Shown here in pieces: positions 1 through 7,330 of a stretch of 22,480 bases of DNA; position 1 is the first letter of the stretch; each line of letters starts with the position of its first letter. The DNA is from Desulfatitalea sp. UBA4791 (GTDB taxonomy: Bacteria > Desulfobacterota > Desulfobacteria > Desulfobacterales > Desulfosarcinaceae). Under the pieces are notes generated by a model. That model saw nothing but the letters and a program-made list of their open reading frames with translations. It did no database searches and was not told where the DNA came from. The stretch spans positions 25,169 to 47,648 of the forward strand of contig DHGT01000134.1 in the NCBI GenBank assembly GCA_002402905.1. The letters run 5' to 3'. The position numbers and the translations under genes were made by a program.

Positions 1-1164
1 GTCATGGCCTATTTGTATGATGCCACCGATCTTTACCAGCGAATGCACACCATTCAGTGGGCCATCGTACTGCTGTGCCTCGTCCTGCTGTTGGCCATCA
101 TTGTTCCGCTCTACTTCGCGACCCGTGCGGTCACCGTGTCCATCGGCAGGACAGTGGCCGGTCTCAAGGATATCGCCCAGGGCGAGGGCGACCTGACCAT
201 GCGGCTGGAGGTGGGCAGCAAAGACGAAGTCGGTGAACTGGCCAGATGGTTCAATATATTCATCGAGAAACTCCAGGGCATCGTCGGCGAGATCACCCAG
301 GGCGTCGAAACCCTCTCTTCGTCCTCGACCAAACTCTTGACCATATCGGATCATATGACGCGCGGCATCAAGGATGTGTCCGACCAATCCAACACGGTCT
401 CCGCCGCCGCGGAAGAGATGAGCACCAACATGAACAATGTGGCGGCTGCCATGGAACAATCGGCGACGAACACCAGCATGGTGGCCACCGCATCCGAAGA
501 GATGTCCTCGACCATCGGCGAAATCGCCCGTAACGCGGAAAAAGCCAGGGACATTTCCGATGAGGCGGCGCAGAAGGCCAACACCGCATCGACCAACATG
601 GACAAACTGGGCGTCGCCGCCACATCCATCGGCAAGGTGATCGAAACCATCGCGGACATTTCAGAACAGGTCAACCTGCTGGCATTGAACGCCACCATCG
701 AAGCGGCCCGGGCGGGCGAGGCCGGCAAGGGGTTTGCCGTGGTTGCCAATGAAATCAAGGAGCTGGCCAAACAGACCGCCGAAGCGACCCAGGATATCAA
801 GGAAAAAATCGAGGGCATCCAAGGCACCACGACCGTAACGGTGGGGCAAATCAGCGAGATCAGTTCGGTCATCACCCACGTCAACGAGGTGGTGGCCAAT
901 ATCGCGACGGCGGTGGAGCAGCAGTCGTCCGCCACCCGGGAAATCGCCGCCAATGTATCCCAGGCATCCCAGGGGATCCAGGAAATGAACCAGAACGTGA
1001 ACCAGAGCGCTGCGGTATCCGCTGAAATTTCCCAGGGCATTGCCGGTGTGAGCGGTGCCATGGATGAGATGGCCAGCAATGGTTCGAAAATAAACCTGAA
1101 CGCCCAGGCACTTTCCGAGCTTGCCGACCAACTGAAACGAATGGTGGATCAGTTCAAAATTTAA
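1..1164 (+). CDS. Methyl-accepting chemotaxis protein, 3' part (5' end outside window)
   Basis: The frame is open to the left edge, so the N-terminal sensor domain is missing and the ATG at 4 is probably not the start. What remains begins with a hydrophobic membrane helix (about residues 18-40 counted from that ATG). A HAMP linker follows (about 41-92, with the GEGDLTMRL and DEVGELARWFN signatures), then a long helical signalling domain. The hairpin tip that contacts CheA/CheW is intact: NLLALNATIEAARAGE followed by GKGFAVVANEI. Family knowledge: such receptors control the CheA kinase and hence flagellar or pilus motility, and reversible glutamate methylation adapts them. No CheB/CheR pentapeptide tether is seen at the C-terminus, which ends QFKI. 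The ligand cannot be inferred because the sensor is absent. No other che genes are in the window, so this is likely an orphan receptor. Confidence 0.93.
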   Translation, partial: VMAYLYDATDLYQRMHTIQWAIVLLCLVLLLAIIVPLYFATRAVTVSIGRTVAGLKDIAQGEGDLTMRLEVGSKDEVGELARWFNIFIEKLQGIVGEITQGVETLSSSSTKLLTISDHMTRGIKDVSDQSNTVSAAAEEMSTNMNNVAAAMEQSATNTSMVATASEEMSSTIGEIARNAEKARDISDEAAQKANTASTNMDKLGVAATSIGKVIETIADISEQVNLLALNATIEAARAGEAGKGFAVVANEIKELAKQTAEATQDIKEKIEGIQGTTTVTVGQISEISSVITHVNEVVANIATAVEQQSSATREIAANVSQASQGIQEMNQNVNQSAAVSAEISQGIAGVSGAMDEMASNGSKINLNAQALSELADQLKRMVDQFKI

Positions 1165-1216
1165 TCGGTGACCATGACGTGGGGATCGAACGTGCCCCAC
1201 CGCAAAGCGGCCATTG

Positions 1217-1259
1217 CGGCGGCTGATCAAGGAACGCGCCCTTGCCCAGCCGCCGTTTG
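1217..1259 (+). terminator. Candidate rho-independent terminator after the chemoreceptor gene
   Basis: A perfect 9-bp stem, CGGCGGCTG (1217-1225) with CAGCCGCCG (1247-1255), encloses a second 5-bp stem, CAAGG (1228-1232) with CCTTG (1240-1244), and is followed by TTTGCATTT. It lies between the convergent chemoreceptor and KamA genes. The hairpin is strong but the T-tract is short, so termination efficiency is uncertain. Confidence 0.5.
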
Positions 1260-1303
1260 CATTTACTGCCCATCCGCTGTGCGCGGCATCTAACGTCGCG
1301 CGT

Positions 1304-2407
1304 TTACTGCCTGACCGGATAATCGTAGATATGTCCCTGCCAATTCCTGATTTTCCAAGAGTCTTCACCGCTCTCTAAGACGGACGCCTCGCCGAGCGCC
1401 ACCTTTCCGCCCCCACCGGGCAGATCGACCATCAGGTGCGGCATGCCCATGCCGGAAAGGCGACCGCGCAGCTCCCGCAGCAATCCGACACTCGTCTCCA
1501 CGGGCACCCTGAAATGGGCCGTGCCGGGCACCCGGTCGAGCTGGTGCAAGTAGTAGGGGCGGACACGAATCTGGAGCAGTGCCTCGAACAACTCCTGAAG
1601 GACGCGGACATCGTCGTTCACGCCCTTGAGCAGAACGGTCTGGCTGCCCAGCGGCATGCCGGCATCGGCCAACAGGCGACAGGCGGAAGCAACTTCCGGT
1701 GTGATTTCGGCGGGATGGTTGCAGTGAAGATTCAAATACAATGGGTGGCATCGCGACAATTCGCCGGCCAGGGCCGGCGTGATCCGCTGGGGCAAAACCA
1801 CCGGCATCCTGCTGTGGATGCGCAGCAGTCTCACATGGGGAATGCCTCTCAGGGTTTCCAGAATTTGAACCAGTTGCCTGTCGCTGCGCATCAACGGGTC
1901 GCCGCCGGACAGCACGACCTCGTTCACCTGGGGATGCTTCCGGATATAGTCGATACCCTGGTCGATGGATTCCCGGGTTACCTGGCGGCCGTCGGCCACG
2001 CGCCGCTTGCGCATGCAGAAACGGCAGTGCACGGCGCATTGATTGGAGACGAGAAACACCACCCGGCCAGGGTAGCGGTGAATGATTTGAGGCGCCGGAG
2101 ACTGATGCTCTTCGGCCAAGGGGTCGCCTTCCCGATCCAGATCGTCGAGCTCTTCGGCCCGGGGAAGCAGTTGGCGCCCAATGGGGCCGTCCGGCGTATC
2201 GATCAACCCCAACATATAGGGATTGATCCGCATGGGGAAATAGTCGGTCACGGCATCCAAGGCGTCGCCAGCGGCCATCAGGTGGCCGGGCAGGTCGCGC
2301 AGATGAAACATGCTTTTATCAAGGATGCTTTTCCATGGGGCCGCGGTCGTGTCGGCGATGTCACGGGCCGGATGGCGCAACGGTGAAATGCTCTCGATCG
2401 ATGCCAT
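1304..2407 (-). CDS. KamA/EpmB-family radical SAM aminomutase
   Basis: This 367-residue protein has the radical SAM cluster motif CAVHCRFC (Cys124, Cys128, Cys131), the SAM-binding VLSGGDPL, and near the C-terminus the PGGGGK motif whose Lys335 should hold pyridoxal phosphate. That combination defines the lysine 2,3-aminomutase family, which moves an amino group between C2 and C3 of an amino acid using a 5'-deoxyadenosyl radical. The length fits EpmB, which makes (R)-beta-lysine for elongation factor P, as well as short KamA proteins making beta-lysine, for example as an osmolyte precursor. Sequence alone does not separate these, and no efp, epmA or acetyltransferase gene is nearby. It begins 3 nt after the stop of the YchF-like gene, so the two are very probably co-transcribed and coupled. 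Confidence 0.88.
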   Translation of the reverse strand: MASIESISPLRHPARDIADTTAAPWKSILDKSMFHLRDLPGHLMAAGDALDAVTDYFPMRINPYMLGLIDTPDGPIGRQLLPRAEELDDLDREGDPLAEEHQSPAPQIIHRYPGRVVFLVSNQCAVHCRFCMRKRRVADGRQVTRESIDQGIDYIRKHPQVNEVVLSGGDPLMRSDRQLVQILETLRGIPHVRLLRIHSRMPVVLPQRITPALAGELSRCHPLYLNLHCNHPAEITPEVASACRLLADAGMPLGSQTVLLKGVNDDVRVLQELFEALLQIRVRPYYLHQLDRVPGTAHFRVPVETSVGLLRELRGRLSGMGMPHLMVDLPGGGGKVALGEASVLESGEDSWKIRNWQGHIYDYPVRQ

Positions 2408-2410
2408 CTT

Positions 2411-3445
2411 TTAGACGTTGAACCTGAAATTGATAATATCGCCGTCTTTGACTTCGTAGGTCTTGCCTTCCAGGCGCACGGTGCCGAGTTTACGAGCCTC
2501 GGCATACGAGCCGGCGGCCATCAAATCGTCGTAGGCCAATACTTCCGCACGGATAAATCCTTTTTTGATATCCGAATGGATGACCTCCGCGGCATCGACG
2601 GCAGCGGTTCCTCGCCTGATGGTCCAGGCCCGCACCTCGTCTTCGCCCACGGTGAAGAATGACATCAACCCCAGCAGCGCATAGGACGCTGTAATCATCC
2701 GATCCATGGCCAGGTCACGGATGTCGAATTCGGCCATGAACTCCCGGGCCTCTTCCGGGTCCATTTGACCCAGCTCCTGTTCCAGCTTGCCACGAACGGC
2801 CACACAGGTTTCCTGGTCGGCCCATGGCCCCAGGTCCGGCAGCGATTCGTCCTCGTCCTCGTTGTTGAAGAGCACCAGGCAGGGCTTGGCCGACAAGAAG
2901 GCATATCCGCGCAGAACATGGGCGCCGGCCACTTCGGGAAAGTGGCGCAGCGGCTTTTCCTGGTTCAGGATGGCCGCGCAGCGTTGAATCAATTGTTGTT
3001 CTTCGGGATTGGGTTTTTTCCCTCTCTTCTGATCCAGGACAAATCGCTCGAGACGTTTTTCGACCACGACGAGATCGGAAAGGATCAACTCCTGGTCAAC
3101 GGCCTGAAAATCGGCCTGGGGCGTGGGCGCCGCCAGACCATACCCGCTGAAATTGCGGATGACGTGCAGCAGGGCATCGCAATCGCGAACCTGGGTCCAG
3201 ATGCTCTGCTCCCTGGCCTTCTCCTTAACATGCTCGGCCGGTGACGGTAACAAATACTCCACCTGGGCAAAGATGGTCTTGCGGGGTTGATACATGGCCG
3301 ACAGCCGGTCCACCCGATCATCGGGCACCTTTACCGTCCCGATGCGGCTCTCTTTACGCTGGAGCGTGTCGAGACGCGACTTGGTCAACGCTTCGAAAAG
3401 GGTGGTCTTGCCTGCCCCGGTTCGTCCGATCAACCCCAACTTCAT
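2411..3445 (-). CDS. YchF/Obg-like P-loop NTPase with TGS domain, altered G3 region
   Basis: This 344-residue protein starts with a Walker A loop, GRTGAGKTT (residues 7-15). It ends with a C-terminal block typical of YchF/OLA1: SFFTVGEDEVRAWTIRRGT, the GFIRAEV segment and the TGS-type ending KDGDIINFRFNV. A NNEDED motif sits where YchF has its NxxE specificity motif, favouring ATP over GTP. The segment that should carry the switch II/G3 motif (DxAGL after VEF in YchF) reads QVEYLLPSPAEHVKEKA, so the canonical G3 aspartate-glycine is not visible. YchF proteins bind ribosomes and affect translation and stress responses. This looks like a divergent paralogue rather than the housekeeping ychF. 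It is the first gene of a pair with the radical SAM gene; the gap is 3 nt. Confidence 0.85.
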   Translation of the reverse strand: MKLGLIGRTGAGKTTLFEALTKSRLDTLQRKESRIGTVKVPDDRVDRLSAMYQPRKTIFAQVEYLLPSPAEHVKEKAREQSIWTQVRDCDALLHVIRNFSGYGLAAPTPQADFQAVDQELILSDLVVVEKRLERFVLDQKRGKKPNPEEQQLIQRCAAILNQEKPLRHFPEVAGAHVLRGYAFLSAKPCLVLFNNEDEDESLPDLGPWADQETCVAVRGKLEQELGQMDPEEAREFMAEFDIRDLAMDRMITASYALLGLMSFFTVGEDEVRAWTIRRGTAAVDAAEVIHSDIKKGFIRAEVLAYDDLMAAGSYAEARKLGTVRLEGKTYEVKDGDIINFRFNV

Positions 3446-3712
3446 AAATTTCTCCCCATATCTGACTTGCCGGCCAATGCCCGGAACGGCGAATCACTGC
3501 GCCCGTTCCAGCATCCTCGGCTGCTTTTCTAAACGGTCAAAAATGGGGTACTTGTATCGCCGATCCGGCATCAAGGCAAGGACAAAGCCGGAGAATGATT
3601 TGACATCAGAAACCAATTTCGGTAGGGGCACATGGGTTGGCATGGGGTCGCCCTGTTTTGTCCACCGTAGGACATCGCTGTCACGCCTTACCGGCACCAG
3701 GCATCATGCATC

Positions 3713-4798
3713 ATGGGATCCACAGGTAAACACATCGAATCGCACGAACCCTCTGCCGGGAGGCAGCCCGGAGCCGACCGATCAAGGGGCGATAACCGCC
3801 TGCCGCGCCATACGTCGCATCCTGTGATGCCGGCATCCCCCAAACAAACCCCAAACCCAAAAAAACCAACTCGTGCCGACTATGCGACCGATGTCATCTA
3901 TGCCATGGATGATAAAGGGGGGGTTACAATGGTGAACAGGGCCATCAGCGCCTTGGGCTATACCCAGGAGGAGTTGATCGGCCACTTTTTTCTCGAATTC
4001 ATCTATAAAGACGATCGAAACCGCATGGCCAGGGCGTATATCGGTGCGCTTGCAAACCGCCAAACACGTGCCCAATCGCTCCAATTTCGCGTCCTGACCA
4101 AAACCGGCGAGATTCGATGGCTGGAAGCGAACGCGATCATCGCGTTCGACCCCCAGGGGCAATTTATCATGCACGAGGGGATGTGCCGCGATATTACCGA
4201 CAATTTTCAAGGTGACCGACCATCGGCCACAACCAATGAAGGACAGGATGCCAACACCCAGGACACGAGCGATGAATCCCTGCCTGCCGGCAACGAATGG
4301 CTGCGGGGAATGGATACGCCACTCAAACGACGAGGCCGGAAACGTGACCGTGAAAAAAACCTGGAGATGGAAAAGGCCAATCTCCAGGAAGCCAATACTG
4401 CATTGAAAGTATTGTTGAAACGACGCGAACTGGACAGGCGTGCGCTCGAGGAGCAGGTGATGTTCAATATCAGTCGAATGGTGCTCCCCTATTTGAAAAC
4501 AATTGCCAAGGAGAGCACCGACTCACGCCACAAGGATTATGTCAGCATCATCGAATCCAATCTCAACGATATTACCGGCAATTTTTCCCGGCGGTTGTCC
4601 CTGGGTTTCTATGGCTTATCGGCCGCCGAATTGAAGGTGGCCAATTTCATCCGCCAGGGTAAAAACACGCGCCAGATAGCCCAGATGCTGGGGTTGTCGC
4701 CCCGTACCATTGATACCTACCGCCACAGTATCCGCAACAAGCTTCATATCAAGAACAAAAATGTAAACCTGCGAACGTTTTTGATGTCCATTAAATAG
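3713..4798 (+). CDS. PAS-domain LuxR-type transcriptional regulator
   Basis: The protein has three parts: a PAS domain (about residues 52-150, with YAMDDKGGVTMVNRAISALGY and a PAC-like end GMCRDIT), a charged helical linker (about 210-260), and a C-terminal LuxR/GerE helix-turn-helix (about 300-361, LSAAELKVANFIRQGKNTRQ then LGLSPRTIDTYRHSIRNKL). It should bind DNA through the HTH in response to a small molecule or redox signal sensed by the PAS domain. There is no receiver domain, so phosphorylation control is unlikely. Neither possible start (ATG 3713, or ATG 3827 giving MPASPKQ) has a convincing ribosome site. The first 38 residues are low in recognisable structure, so the shorter form is plausible. 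It diverges from the YchF-like gene and ends 4 nt from the convergent gene at 4803. The target genes are unknown. Confidence 0.85.
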   Translation: MGSTGKHIESHEPSAGRQPGADRSRGDNRLPRHTSHPVMPASPKQTPNPKKPTRADYATDVIYAMDDKGGVTMVNRAISALGYTQEELIGHFFLEFIYKDDRNRMARAYIGALANRQTRAQSLQFRVLTKTGEIRWLEANAIIAFDPQGQFIMHEGMCRDITDNFQGDRPSATTNEGQDANTQDTSDESLPAGNEWLRGMDTPLKRRGRKRDREKNLEMEKANLQEANTALKVLLKRRELDRRALEEQVMFNISRMVLPYLKTIAKESTDSRHKDYVSIIESNLNDITGNFSRRLSLGFYGLSAAELKVANFIRQGKNTRQIAQMLGLSPRTIDTYRHSIRNKLHIKNKNVNLRTFLMSIK

Positions 4799-4802
4799 TC
4801 GT

Positions 4803-5099
4803 TTAAGAGACGCCGGAACCTTCGGCCGGCATACTGAGCAGGATTCTGTTGAGATGTTTCAACTCTGTGTTCAGCTCGATGAGTTTGGCTTCGATGAGTA
4901 ACGCCAGCACCGTCATTCTATTTTCCGGACTACCGGCTTTATCCAGAATCGTATCGATTTCGTTCTGAAAAGGTTGGTATTGGGGATACTGATCCAAAAA
5001 GCGCGCCCGCTGTTCAAGGGCTTCGGCGAGCTTTTGATCCGGGTCCCACGCCTCTGTCGTCCGACACTGGTTCTTTTTCAGGTGTATGAGATGTGCCAT
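4803..5099 (-). CDS. Small conserved hypothetical protein (possibly DUF3135-like)
   Basis: The 98-residue product is predicted helical and soluble, with no signal peptide or membrane segment. The core, from the FQNEIDTILDKAGSPENRM stretch into a long C-terminal helix, loosely resembles DUF3135 proteins. I offer that only as a lead; no function is known. The start is secure: a strong GAGAGGAGGGG ribosome site lies just upstream of the ATG at 5099. The gene has its own well-formed promoter with a palindrome between the -35 and -10 boxes (5149-5177), which suggests dedicated repression. It is convergent with the PAS-LuxR gene, leaving only 4 nt between stops. Confidence 0.75.
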   Translation of the reverse strand: MAHLIHLKKNQCRTTEAWDPDQKLAEALEQRARFLDQYPQYQPFQNEIDTILDKAGSPENRMTVLALLIEAKLIELNTELKHLNRILLSMPAEGSGVS

Positions 5100-5148
5100 G
5101 GGCCCCTCCTCTCTTTAGGTGCAATGCCGATTTTTGTCATGCAGTTTT

Positions 5149-5177
5149 AACGTATCACATGCACTGCATGTTATCAA
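5149..5177 (-). promoter_or_regulatory. Promoter with a 15-bp palindrome filling the spacer
   Basis: Read on the minus strand: -35 TTGATA (5172-5177), a 17-bp spacer, then -10 TACGTT (5149-5154) preceded by TG as an extended -10. The spacer contains the perfect palindrome ACATGCA-G-TGCATGT (5157-5171), directly abutting the -35. This is a textbook repressor-operator position. It would drive the gene starting at 5099 with a leader of about 40 nt. The binding protein is unknown. Confidence 0.6.
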
Positions 5178-5244
5178 AGCATCAGCACGCTTTCCAGGAT
5201 TTCAAGCGGAAGAACGGGTTTAAATGGATTGCGCCACGACGATG

Positions 5245-6144
5245 TCAATCGCTTTCGGCCGCGTTTTTCCTCAGCAGGGCGATGATGTCGGCCGCCTGGG
5301 ATTCGGCATGGCCGCGTTCCAAGCGGCAGGCCCCGGCGCCGCGATGCCCCCCGCCGCCGTAGCGACTCAACAGTTTGCCCACGTTCACCCTGCAACCGCG
5401 GTTCAAAATACTGTGACCGAGCTTGACCACGACGTACGGCCCTTCATCATATAATTTGACGTTGACCACGGCGTCCGGGAAAAGCGAATACACCAGAAAG
5501 CGGTTGCCATCCGGTGCCGGTGAGAGCCCGCGGAAATCGGTGATGGAGACGTGGCCGTCCAACTCGGTATAGTCGCGCAAGGACCTCTCGTACTCCCGAT
5601 TGGCCACCACGGCGTCATCACATCGCCGGCGCACCGTCCCATCCCGCATGACCGGTTCGATGTCGTCTTGTGCTCTGAGCAACGACACCAGGTGGTCGCA
5701 ATAGATCGCGTCTTCAAGGGAACGCCGTGTGGCAATCGACATGGAAAGCAATACATAAGGATACTGCTGGGGATGGAGAATCTCGTCCAGGGTCAGTTGG
5801 GCGGAATCGATCCGATCGGCTTGGCGCACCAGTTCCTTGAAGCGCCCGTTCCATCGGCCCTGAAAAAATTCGTACACCAAACCGGCAGCCGATGGCGCGA
5901 TACGAAAAATGCCGGGGTAATTCTTTTTGGACACGTTGGAGACGTGGTGATCGAACCACATGGCGACGTCGTCATCACCGGCCAAGGGCAGATTGGCCAA
6001 TACATCGCCGGGCAGCAGCCGAAAACGGCCATTTTGAATGTCGCTGGGTTGTGTCCAGCGCAGGGGCAAATCGCCGCCCAATGCCTCTTTGAGCAGCACC
6101 GCACAGACAACGCCATCAAAATCGGGCCGAGAAATGATTCGCAC
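5245..6144 (-). CDS. DHH-family phosphoesterase
   Basis: The N-terminus, MRIISRPDFDGVVCA, carries the first metal-binding aspartates of the DHH superfamily. The name-giving DHH motif is at residues 65-67 (AMWFDHHVSN). The C-terminal DHHA1 substrate-binding domain ends with GGGGHRGAG (about 263-271). The 299-residue length suits the stand-alone exopolyphosphatase / NrnA-like group, Mn-dependent enzymes that hydrolyse oligoribonucleotides, pAp, cyclic dinucleotides or polyphosphate. The exact substrate cannot be read from sequence. There is no membrane segment or GGDEF domain, so it is not a GdpP-type enzyme. The start codon is GTG with TAGGT upstream. A perfect TTGACA (6209-6214, minus) and an inverted repeat lie upstream, but I see no convincing -10. 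Confidence 0.85.
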   Translation of the reverse strand: MRIISRPDFDGVVCAVLLKEALGGDLPLRWTQPSDIQNGRFRLLPGDVLANLPLAGDDDVAMWFDHHVSNVSKKNYPGIFRIAPSAAGLVYEFFQGRWNGRFKELVRQADRIDSAQLTLDEILHPQQYPYVLLSMSIATRRSLEDAIYCDHLVSLLRAQDDIEPVMRDGTVRRRCDDAVVANREYERSLRDYTELDGHVSITDFRGLSPAPDGNRFLVYSLFPDAVVNVKLYDEGPYVVVKLGHSILNRGCRVNVGKLLSRYGGGGHRGAGACRLERGHAESQAADIIALLRKNAAESD

Positions 6145-6193
6145 GGTTATAGACCTAGTCCGGCCTGGCCGGAAGTTGCAGGGAGTACCGATT

Positions 6194-6244
6194 ACAATTT
6201 CGAAGAATTGTCAACGTAGCAATAACGATCGCCATTTGCAAATG
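6194..6244 (-). promoter_or_regulatory. Inverted repeats upstream of the DHH phosphoesterase gene
   Basis: Two inverted repeats lie here: ACAATT-6-AATTGT (6194-6211), which overlaps a minus-strand TTGACA (6209-6214), and a perfect 12-bp palindrome CATTTGCAAATG (6233-6244). They sit between the stop of the gene at 6304 and the start at 6144, where a promoter/operator is expected. No good -10 box is seen. Confidence 0.3.
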
Positions 6245-6303
6245 TCAGAATGGCATTCAAAAAGAGAGATCCTCGCTGGAAACGCAACGATCCGAATCCA
6301 TGC

Positions 6304-6612
6304 CTACAGAGGCCGGCCATTCGGTGCTCTTTTCGACAATATTTGACCGCTGCCGTCGAGGACAAAAAGCAAATGGCCCGCCTGCATTGCGTAATTGATC
6401 AGATCCTCGAAGATGATGGCCTGGATTTCCATGGTCTGCCCCCGATTCTTGGCCAGGTGCAGGATCCCTTGCATGGCGGCATCCCTATCTTTGAACAGCG
6501 GAATAAAATGGATATCGTGTTCGGCATCATACTGGCCGATGATGGTTTCGTTATTGCCCGGATTCTGCACAGCCACATAAACCCAGGCATGGGGATCGAT
6601 CGTCGTGTCCAT
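6304..6612 (-). CDS. Small conserved hypothetical protein
   Basis: From the ATG at 6612 the product has 102 residues (MDTTIDPHAWVYVAVQNP...). This start is preferred because CAGGGA lies 8 nt upstream; a longer frame reaching 6654 would begin inside the repeat at 6643-6687. The composition is that of a small soluble alpha/beta protein: a beta-strand-like AWVYVAVQ segment, a middle IHFIPLFKDRDAA segment, then a helix and a strand HLLFVLDGSGQIL. The FIPLFKDRDAA segment recalls SseB/DUF-type domains in which a value is compared with a stored setting, but I would not assign it. No membrane segment or cysteine motif is present. A decayed 45-bp palindromic repeat lies 30 nt before the start codon. 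Confidence 0.7.
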   Translation of the reverse strand: MDTTIDPHAWVYVAVQNPGNNETIIGQYDAEHDIHFIPLFKDRDAAMQGILHLAKNRGQTMEIQAIIFEDLINYAMQAGHLLFVLDGSGQILSKRAPNGRPL

Positions 6613-6642
6613 AGCGGATGTCCCTGACGGTGGTCTTGTTAG

Positions 6643-6687
6643 GTGCCCATCCACAAATGGCCAATTGGCCTTTTACTGTATGGGCTC
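6643..6687. repeat. 45-bp palindromic mini-element, copy A (decayed)
   Basis: Its left terminal repeat, GTGCCCATCCACAAA, is intact. The core is a perfect GGCCAATTGGCC palindrome (6659-6670). The right terminal repeat is mutated, keeping only ATGGGC (6680-6685) clearly. It aligns without gaps over the full 45 bp to the copies at 9241 and 22423. The expected flanking 6-mers (TGTTAG, GCTTTG) do not match, in keeping with an old insertion. It lies in the leader of the minus-strand gene starting at 6612. Confidence 0.7.
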
Positions 6688-6901
6688 GCTTTGTTCATGG
6701 ATAACCGAGGAACGGCAACGGCATCCATCGCCCTTGTCTAGTGATAACAACGTGTCGTAAATCTGGCCTTATATAGAGAATGCGGCCATCACCTGTCAAG
6801 GACAGGGATAGGCGTCCAGCCAGGTTGTTTTACCTTTGCCATCGGCTCCGAAAGACCGGTCTGCCTGCAACATCGGTTTCACAGGGAATGGGAAATAGCG
6901 C

Positions 6902-6929
6902 TTTACATTTGGCTCGACTTGATTATATT
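6902..6929 (+). promoter_or_regulatory. Sigma-70-like promoter for the 6968-8308 operon
   Basis: -35 TTTACA (6902-6907), 16-bp spacer, -10 TATATT (6924-6929); each box has one mismatch to consensus. Transcription would start near 6936, followed by the ribosome site AAGGAG (6956-6961) and the ATG at 6968. Confidence 0.55.
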
Positions 6930-6967
6930 TTGCGCGGTCGACCGACTGGTAAAATAAGGAGCCGCCC

Positions 6968-7300
6968 ATGGACCAGAGTTTCAGCTTGCCCCAAGAATTG
7001 CAAACGTCATTTCAAAGAATTATGCCATATATGTCGGCCAGGTTGCGAAACGATCAACAGAGCATCGAGGCCATCGCACTCTATCTGAAACTCGGCGGAG
7101 AAAGGCTCGCCAGAATAGCCATCGACGCCTACAATCAGACCCACCGACTCCAGGATGCCGCCGATCAAAAGTTGCGCCTCGAAGAGACCCTGCTCGCCAA
7201 GCAGATGGAAAATGAAAACGATGACGATGAAGACGAAGAGGAAGAGGAAGACGCCGGAAACACTACGGAGAATGATGACCCGGACAATGACGGCTATTAG
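6968..7300 (+). CDS. Small hypothetical protein with a poly-acidic C-terminal tail
   Basis: This 110-residue protein has two parts. Residues 1-80 are helical and mildly amphipathic (RLRNDQQSIEAIALYLKLGG and a second helix). Residues 81-110 are almost only Asp, Glu, Asn and Gly. There is no signal peptide or membrane segment. The start is well supported by AAGGAG 6 nt upstream and by a good promoter. I do not recognise the family. Acidic tails like this often mimic nucleic acid or bind basic partners, but that is inference. It lies 30 nt upstream of the rhomboid gene on the same strand and is probably co-transcribed with it. Confidence 0.75.
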   Translation: MDQSFSLPQELQTSFQRIMPYMSARLRNDQQSIEAIALYLKLGGERLARIAIDAYNQTHRLQDAADQKLRLEETLLAKQMENENDDDEDEEEEEDAGNTTENDDPDNDGY

Positions 7301-7330
7301 GTCGTCGGCCGGTTTCCGCCTCATCTTCTA

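Larger units (their letters stand above)
6613..6967. other. 355-bp divergent intergenic region
   Basis: This region separates the minus-strand gene at 6612 from the plus-strand gene at 6968. It holds the decayed palindromic repeat (6643-6687) and the promoter at 6902-6929. The remaining stretch, about 6690-6900, shows no reading frame with coding character and no RNA structure that I can recognise. Confidence 0.6.

Noticed and set aside
1436..2386. Plus-strand open frame opposite the radical SAM gene
   Set aside because: It is antisense to a gene with intact CxxxCxxC and PLP motifs, with no ribosome site or domain.
3702..3715. Tandem CATCATG repeat at the PAS-LuxR gene start
   Set aside because: Only two short units; most likely chance, and it contains no regulatory pattern.
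6643..6687. Reading the 45-bp palindromes as rho-independent terminators
   Set aside because: No T-tracts follow them, copies A and B lie upstream of genes, and copies B and C have exact target duplications.
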